NCBI RefSeq assembly: GCF_900492205.1
Contig: NZ_UEYQ01000004.1
Coordinates: 124,001 to 188,000 of the forward strand
From: Ciceribacter sp. T2.26MG-112.2
GTDB taxonomy: Bacteria > Pseudomonadota > Alphaproteobacteria > Rhizobiales > Rhizobiaceae
DNA: 64,000 nucleotides
Direction: 5' to 3'
Under the pieces are notes generated by a model. The model was not told where the DNA came from. It searched no databases and saw nothing but the letters and a program-made list of their open reading frames with translations. Position numbers and translations under genes: made by a program. Below are positions 59,401 to 64,000 of the stretch, in pieces. The number at the start of each line of letters is the position of its first letter. Position 1 is the stretch's first letter.

Positions 59401-59516
59401 GGCCTTTCTACACGAGGCAAGGGGGATCTGCGGCTTCGAGGCCGTCGATCCTGTGCGGCGGTGCCGCCCCACTTCGCACTTTGTCCTGACGAAAATGCAG
59501 GGCCTTCATGACATCG

Positions 59517-59551
59517 AAGGGCGGGCCATCATCACTCATGGCCCGCCCTTT
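59517..59551. terminator. Terminator between ndvB and the LysE gene
   Basis: AAGGGCGGGCCAT and ATGGCCCGCCCTT form a perfect 13-bp stem with an 8-base loop, followed by T. It serves the convergent ndvB and LysE-family genes. Confidence 0.75.
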
Positions 59552-59585
59552 CACCAGACAAACGCGGTCGGCAGCGGCAGCTGAT

Positions 59586-60233
59586 CTAGAATCGGGTGGT
59601 GAGCAGCTTGATGCCGGCGGCGGCAAACATCACGCCCATCGTGGCATCGATACCGCGCCGGGCGGCGCGATAGGCGCGGAATGCCGGCCCGGTGGAGAAC
59701 AAGACGGCATAGCTGGTGAAGACGGTCAGGCCCGTCAGCAGGCAGCCGCCGACAACCAGGGCCACCGCCTGTGCCGAAGCACCGTCCGGAAGGCCCAGCG
59801 AAATGATCGCCACCCAGGCGAATATCGCCTTCGGGTTGGTCAGGTGGATGGCGTAGCCGAGGAGGAAGGTCCGCCTCAGGCTTCTGGCCGGGGCGGCCTC
59901 GGCCGCTGCCAAATGTCGTGCGGAGTCGGGGCGGCTGGCGGAACGCAGCGCCTTGTAGGCGAGATAGAGCAGATAGAGCCCGCCGGCGATCTTCACGGCA
60001 TGCAGCACGCCCGCATAGTGCGTGAGAACGGTCGCAAGGCCGATCGAGGCGGCCATTGCCCAGGTAAACGATCCGGCGAAGACACCGGCCGCCATGGCAA
60101 GCCCGGAGCGGCGGCCCTCGGCGATCGAGGTCGAAACGATCGCCATGACGGCAGGGCCCGGACTCATGACCGCGAAGAGGTAGACGAGGTAAGCGGCAAC
60201 GACCTGTGGCAGATGCTGGGCAATTTCACTCAT
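59586..60233 (-). CDS. LysE/RhtB-family amino acid exporter
   Basis: A 215-residue protein with six hydrophobic helices. The N-terminal motif LFAVMSPGPAVMAIVSTSI and the following GRRSGLAMAAGVFAGSF are the LysE/RhtB signature, and NPKAIFAWVAII marks the second half. It probably exports an amino acid or homoserine lactone-like compound. The ATG at 60233 removes an unsupported 20-residue extension. Confidence 0.88.
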   Translation of the reverse strand: MSEIAQHLPQVVAAYLVYLFAVMSPGPAVMAIVSTSIAEGRRSGLAMAAGVFAGSFTWAMAASIGLATVLTHYAGVLHAVKIAGGLYLLYLAYKALRSASRPDSARHLAAAEAAPARSLRRTFLLGYAIHLTNPKAIFAWVAIISLGLPDGASAQAVALVVGGCLLTGLTVFTSYAVLFSTGPAFRAYRAARRGIDATMGVMFAAAGIKLLTTRF

Positions 60234-60353
60234 GGCGCGCAGTTCTCCCCGATGCGAAAGGCGCAGCATAGCGCGCCGGACGCTTGGGTGCATGTCAGAT
60301 GATTTGATGGGAAGGGTTCAGAGATTGATGGGTGGGGCGATTGCCGCCCGCGA

Positions 60354-61256
60354 TCAGCTCTTCCGATTGGCAACGAAGCGGGCCGTGTCGATCAGCGTGG
60401 CGGCACGATCGCCATAGACGGCGATGAGGCCGGTTGCTTCCTCGACCAGCCTGTCGAGCTCAGCCTCCGCCCAGGCCTGGCCTTTCAATGCCACCAGTGT
60501 CCCCTTGCCGCGGGCGGCGTCCTTGCCGGCCGCCTTGCCGAGGGTCGCGGCATCCGAGGTGAGGTCCAGCAGGTCGTCGGCCAGCTGGAAGGCGCGCCCG
60601 ACGATCTCTCCGAAGCGGCGCAGGCGCATGCGGTCCTCCTTAGGCGCGCCGGCGATGATGGCGCCCGCCTCGCATGCGAAGCGGATCAAGGCGCCGGTCT
60701 TCATCGCCTGCAGGGTGATGATGCCCTGTTCGTCGGGTGAGCGCTTCTCGGCGGCAAGATCCAGCGCCTGGCCGCCCGCCATGCCCCCGACACCGGCGGC
60801 GCGGGCGAGCGCCAGCACGAGCTCGATCCTGGCGCGATCGCCAAGGGCCGTTTCGGGAGCTGCAATGATATCGAAGGCGTAGGTCAGCAGCGCATCGCCG
60901 GCGAGGATGGCGGTGGCCTCGTCGAAGGCGATATGCACGGTCGGCTTGCCGCGGCGAAGCTTGTCGTCATCCATGGCGGGCAGGTCGTCGTGAACCAGCG
61001 AATAGCTGTGCAGGCATTCGAGCGCTGCGCCGATACGAAACGCCGCCTCCCGGTCGCCGTCGAACATAGCCGCGCTTTCCACCACCAGAAACGGACGAAG
61101 CCGCTTTCCGCCGTTGAGCGCCCCATAATGCATGGCTTCGATGAGGTGGGTCGGACGAGCCGTTTCCTGTGGCAGCGTATCGGCCGAGAGGAGTTCGTCC
61201 AGCAGTTCCTCGGTCCGCTTGGCCGTGGCAGTGAGCTTTGCTTCGAATGGGGTCAT
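60354..61256 (-). CDS. ispA: Farnesyl/geranylgeranyl diphosphate synthase
   Basis: A 300-residue prenyl chain-extending enzyme. The two Asp-rich Mg2+ motifs are HDDLPAMDDD (first, about residues 84-93) and DDLLDLT (second); GGKRLRPFLV precedes the first. It joins IPP units from the MEP pathway, to which ispG in this window also belongs. The exact chain length (C15 or C20) cannot be read here. The ATG at 61256 begins MTPFEAKL, as in relatives. It is divergent from mtgA. Confidence 0.85.
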   Translation of the reverse strand: MTPFEAKLTATAKRTEELLDELLSADTLPQETARPTHLIEAMHYGALNGGKRLRPFLVVESAAMFDGDREAAFRIGAALECLHSYSLVHDDLPAMDDDKLRRGKPTVHIAFDEATAILAGDALLTYAFDIIAAPETALGDRARIELVLALARAAGVGGMAGGQALDLAAEKRSPDEQGIITLQAMKTGALIRFACEAGAIIAGAPKEDRMRLRRFGEIVGRAFQLADDLLDLTSDAATLGKAAGKDAARGKGTLVALKGQAWAEAELDRLVEEATGLIAVYGDRAATLIDTARFVANRKS

Positions 61257-61409
61257 CGGGGCCTCCGTCGCGGCTATGTGGCATGGGGCCGGGAGACTGG
61301 CAACGGGAATCTGGTCGGGAAAAGCCGCACTTCGTCGCAAGCGGTCTGGCTATCGGTGAGGAGGCTCGCTAAGAGAAACGATCACTCGTAGACACCAGGC
61401 AGATCCTTC

Positions 61410-62144
61410 TTGGCGGAAAACAGCGATATCGGGGATGAAGACGAGGGCACGGAGCGGGCGCCGCGCAGGTTTGCCGGCCTGGCGCGAAGGATCGTTCTCG
61501 TCGTTCTCGCCCTTCTGGTTCTGCCCTATGCGTTGATCCTGCTTTACCGAGGCGAGTTCATTCATCCCGTTTCGACGCTGATGCTGGCAGATCTTGCGAC
61601 CTTCAAGGGCTATGACCGGCAATGGGTGGAATTCGAGGAAATCTCGCCCCATCTCGTGCGGGCGGTGATGATGTCGGAAGACGGCCAGTTCTGCGCCCAT
61701 GCAGGTGTCGATTGGGAGCAGATGAAGGGCGTCGTGGATGATGCGCTGGCGGGTGAGGCGACCCGCGGTGCGAGCACGATCCCAATGCAGACGGTCAAGA
61801 ACCTGTACCTGTGGAACAGCCGATCGATGATCCGCAAGGGTCTGGAACTGCCGCTCGCCATCTTCGCCGATATCGTCTGGCCGAAGAGGCGGACCATGGA
61901 AATCTATCTCAACATTGCCGAATGGGGGCCGGGGATCTACGGCATCGAGGCGGCGGCACGCTATCACTTCAAGACGTCCGCGGCCAAGCTGACGCCGAAC
62001 CAGGCGGCGCTGCTCGCCGTTTCCCTTCCCAATCCGATCGAGCGGGTGGCGGGCAAGCCGGGCAAGGGCATGAAACGGCTGGCCGCGGTGGTCGATCGTC
62101 GGGCCAAGCGCTCCGGCGCTTACATCACATGCCTTTATGATTGA
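61410..62144 (+). CDS. mtgA: Monofunctional peptidoglycan transglycosylase
   Basis: A 244-residue inner-membrane glycosyltransferase (GT51) that polymerises lipid II into glycan strands. One membrane anchor lies at about residues 28-45. The catalytic Glu is in [15 protein letters not shown], and [16 protein letters not shown] and [25 protein letters not shown] are family motifs. The start is a TTG with only a weak site; the anchor argues that little is missing. Confidence 0.93.
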   Translation: MAENSDIGDEDEGTERAPRRFAGLARRIVLVVLALLVLPYALILLYRGEFIHPVSTLMLADLATFKGYDRQWVEFEEISPHLVRAVMMSEDGQFCAHAGVDWEQMKGVVDDALAGEATRGASTIPMQTVKNLYLWNSRSMIRKGLELPLAIFADIVWPKRRTMEIYLNIAEWGPGIYGIEAAARYHFKTSAAKLTPNQAALLAVSLPNPIERVAGKPGKGMKRLAAVVDRRAKRSGAYITCLYD

Positions 62145-62221
62145 GTTGCAAAACTTTGGTTGGTGCTGCGGCACGCCCCAGCTTACTCTCGCATGACATG
62201 GTGCCAATCGGGAGGACGCAG

Positions 62222-62869
62222 ATGGACCCTTTCATTCTCTATATCGGCAACAAGAACTATTCCTCCTGGTCGTTCCGTCCGTGGATGGCGCTGACGGGCT
62301 GCGGCATTCCCTTCGAGGAACGGCTGATCCCGTTCGATTTCGATGCCGGAAATCCAAAGTTCAAGGAAATCTCCCCGACCGGCCGCGTGCCGGTCCTGCA
62401 CCACGGGAGCCTGCGGGTCTGGGAATCGCTTTCGATCATCGAATATGCGGCCGAGACCTTTCCCGATGCCGGCCTCTGGCCGACCGATAGCGGGGACCGG
62501 GCCATGGCCCGGTCGATCTCCATGGAGATGCTTTCGGGTTTCCGGGCACTGCGCGGTGCCTGCCCGATGAACCTGCGCCGCGAGGTCCGGGCGATCGACC
62601 TGCCCGAAGGTGTCGCGGAAGACGTGGCGCGCATCGAAACGATCTGGCGGGACATGCGCCGCCGCTCCGGCGGTCCGTTCCTTTTCGGTGCCTTCTCCGC
62701 CGCCGACGCAATGTATGCCCCTGTGGTCAACCGCTTCCGGGTTTATGATCTGGTCCGCCAGGCCGACACGCTCGATTACATGCAGGCGATGGAGAACCAT
62801 CCCGCCTGGATCGGCTGGCGTGACGCGGCGCTTGCCGAGACCTGGATCGTCCCGGAGGACGAGGCCTGA
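62222..62869 (+). CDS. Glutathione S-transferase family protein
   Basis: A 215-residue protein with the thioredoxin-like GST fold: NKNYSSWSFRPWMAL (catalytic Ser region, residues about 9-23), SPTGRVPVLHHGSLRVWESLSIIEYAAETFP (substrate and dimer contacts) and an all-helical C-terminal half. It may use glutathione to detoxify electrophiles; the substrate is unknown. The ATG at 62222 has GGAGGA upstream; the frame extends further without a site. Confidence 0.9.
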   Translation: MDPFILYIGNKNYSSWSFRPWMALTGCGIPFEERLIPFDFDAGNPKFKEISPTGRVPVLHHGSLRVWESLSIIEYAAETFPDAGLWPTDSGDRAMARSISMEMLSGFRALRGACPMNLRREVRAIDLPEGVAEDVARIETIWRDMRRRSGGPFLFGAFSAADAMYAPVVNRFRVYDLVRQADTLDYMQAMENHPAWIGWRDAALAETWIVPEDEA

Positions 62870-62912
62870 GCGCGTCGTCGCCCAGGCGTCCTGAAAAAAT
62901 TGAGCCGGGGAC

Positions 62913-62941
62913 TGGTCAAAGCCCTGCGGGACATGTATAAG
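62913..62941 (+). promoter_or_regulatory. Candidate rpmF promoter
   Basis: TGGTCA (62913-62918), 17 bases and TATAAG (62936-62941) lie 87 bases before the rpmF start. Confidence 0.5.
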
Positions 62942-63027
62942 CGCGCCAAATTCCGAGATCGAGACAGGTGCTGTTCGGCTCATCCGGCCGCGGGATCCTG
63001 TTTTGCCCGTCATGTGGAGTAACTAAA

Positions 63028-63213
63028 ATGGCTGTACCGAAAAGAAAAACAAGCCCGTCCAAGCGCGGTATGCGCCGCTCTGCAGACGCGCTGAAGGCTT
63101 CGTCCTACGTCGAAGACAAGAACTCCGGCGAACTTCGCCGTCCGCACCATATCGATCTGAAGACCGGTATGTACCGTGGCCGTCAGGTCCTGACGCCCAA
63201 GGAAGGCGCATAA
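63028..63213 (+). CDS. rpmF: 50S ribosomal protein L32
   Basis: A 61-residue ribosomal protein of the cytoplasm. [18 protein letters not shown] is the conserved opening and [16 protein letters not shown] the conserved end. This is the form without the four zinc cysteines. The ATG at 63028 has GGAGTAA upstream. It has its own promoter and terminator. Confidence 0.97.
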   Translation: MAVPKRKTSPSKRGMRRSADALKASSYVEDKNSGELRRPHHIDLKTGMYRGRQVLTPKEGA

Positions 63214-63239
63214 TTTCCGAATATTCGGATGACTTTTTT

Positions 63240-63270
63240 AAGGTCGGCCTTGTGCCGGCCTTTACTTTTT
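63240..63270 (+). terminator. Intrinsic terminator of rpmF
   Basis: AAGGTCGGC and GCCGGCCTT (one G-T pair) enclose CTTGT and are followed by TACTTTTT. A further perfect palindrome, CCGAATATTCGG, lies at 63217-63228 just after the stop. Confidence 0.8.
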
Positions 63271-63347
63271 AGGGGTTCTGGCGGTTAAATCCGCGGGTCA
63301 GACGCCTGTTTCGCTGGCGCTTCACCTGCTGCTGACCGAGGGCCGCC

Positions 63348-63755
63348 ATGTTTTCCGCCATTCCGTTGATGATCCTGCCGCTGGCGCTCTACAATCTGGC
63401 AATGCTCGGTCTATTCGGTTCCGGCGGGGTCGAAGTGCTCGACCAGCAATTGCTGTCGTTTGCCATGTTGTCCGGCGCGGTCTGGGCTCTTTCCGTCAGC
63501 GACGTGCTCATCCTGCTGTCGCTCGCCATTCTGTTCTTCGAGATCCTGAAGGCGACGATCAACGGCTCCGGCTCGCTGATCAACCACATGCTGTCCATGC
63601 TGGTCTTCATTGCCTTCCTGGTCGAATTCCTGCTGGTGCGCGGGGCAGCGACCCAGACATTCTTCATCCTGATGACCATCGCCTTCATTGATGTCGTCGG
63701 CGGCTTCGCGGTGTCGATCCGCTCGGCAGGCCGGGATGTTTCGATCGGCCTGTAG
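63348..63755 (+). CDS. Small four-helix membrane protein of unknown function
   Basis: A 135-residue protein with four predicted helices (about residues 5-25, 37-68, 80-98 and 103-122). I do not recognise a family beyond a hypothetical protein often seen near phaR and rpmF in Rhizobiaceae. The ATG at 63348 has GAGGG upstream. It is convergent with phaR. Confidence 0.7.
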   Translation: MFSAIPLMILPLALYNLAMLGLFGSGGVEVLDQQLLSFAMLSGAVWALSVSDVLILLSLAILFFEILKATINGSGSLINHMLSMLVFIAFLVEFLLVRGAATQTFFILMTIAFIDVVGGFAVSIRSAGRDVSIGL

Positions 63756-63782
63756 CCGGATTTACCTTTCAGGATGCAAGAA

Positions 63783-63804
63783 GGGCAGGAGTTTCCTCCT
63801 GCCC
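63783..63804. terminator. Terminator between the membrane protein gene and phaR
   Basis: GGGCAGGAG and CTCCTGCCC form a perfect 9-bp stem around TTTC, between the two convergent stops. Confidence 0.65.
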
Positions 63805-63838
63805 GCGACGGTTGATTGGCATCTTTCTTTGATGGCGT

Positions 63839-64000
63839 TCAGAGATTGTCGAGCTTGTTCTGCAGCGTGCGCAGCTGTTCCTTGAGCTCGTCGATGTCCT
63901 TTGCCTCGGCCTTCTTGGTCTCCTTCGGTTGCTGGGCGCCGAGGAAGGGCGAGAACATCTGCATCGCCTGGTGGAACATTTCGGTGTTGCGCTTGACCTG
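63839..64000 (-). CDS. phaR: PHA synthesis repressor PhaR, C-terminal end (partial)
   Basis: The last 53 codons of a gene that begins outside the window. The peptide QVKRNTEMFHQAMQMFSPF followed by a Lys/Glu-rich linker and a short coiled coil (DIDELKEQLRTLQNKLDNL) is the typical end of rhizobial PhaR (AniA), the repressor of polyhydroxyalkanoate synthesis and phasin genes. The neighbourhood of rpmF also fits. Confidence 0.75.
   Translation of the reverse strand, partial: QVKRNTEMFHQAMQMFSPFLGAQQPKETKKAEAKDIDELKEQLRTLQNKLDNL

Overview
The window is ordinary chromosomal DNA of a Rhizobiaceae alphaproteobacterium (Rhizobium, Neorhizobium, Pseudorhizobium or a close relative). The main evidence is gene content and order: ndvA, an ExpR-like LuxR regulator and pyc lie together as in Sinorhizobium; there is a 2,836-residue cyclic beta-1,2-glucan synthase (ndvB); and ispA, mtgA, a GST, rpmF and phaR cluster at the right-hand end. 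GC content is high throughout. I see no tRNA or rRNA, insertion sequence, phage gene, integrase or CRISPR array.

1-4.5 kb holds a sulfide/thiol redox group: a cut-off thioredoxin-DsbD fusion, and a divergent type II sulfide:quinone oxidoreductase with a Tat signal plus a DUF5368 membrane protein, behind a good FNR/FixK-type box. 3.2-6.6 kb is an iron-siderophore uptake pair (RhtX/FptX-type importer and TonB receptor) with a candidate IRO box. 6.7-11 kb holds small and stress-type genes: a NepR-like small protein, a glycine-rich membrane protein behind a strong hairpin, DUF6481, a complete cspA unit, a YoaK-family membrane protein and an XRE regulator with a nested dyad. 11-18 kb carries a YbaL-type cation/proton antiporter, katE behind a textbook EcfG (general stress sigma factor) promoter, a GlxA-type regulator divergent from a Tat-exported alpha/beta hydrolase, and a VIT-family transporter. 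18-24 kb holds a pseudouridine synthase and a YhaN/YhaO-like DNA-repair pair. 24-29 kb is a TetR-RND efflux operon with a clear operator.

29-40 kb holds acuI, an unusual outer-membrane protein made of two tandem beta-barrels, ndvA, the ExpR-like regulator, pyc, an OmpA-type lipoprotein and ispG. 40-47 kb has a YbjJ-type MFS transporter behind a perfect LacI-like palindrome, an EamA transporter, and a DUF2892-MFP-RND operon. 47-50.5 kb has an M20 amidohydrolase divergent from a translationally coupled tetR-aminotransferase pair. 51-59 kb is ndvB. 59.5-64 kb is a LysE exporter, ispA, mtgA, a GST, rpmF, a small membrane protein and the 3' end of phaR.

The most useful leads are regulatory: the FNR/FixK box on the sulfide operon, the EcfG promoter of katE together with a NepR-like small protein 5 kb away, the nested dyad at the XRE regulator, the LacI-like palindrome without a LacI gene, and a 15-bp perfect hairpin ending next to a ribosome binding site. 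The double-barrel outer-membrane protein is the most unusual coding feature. I did not find a convincing wholly new multi-gene system.
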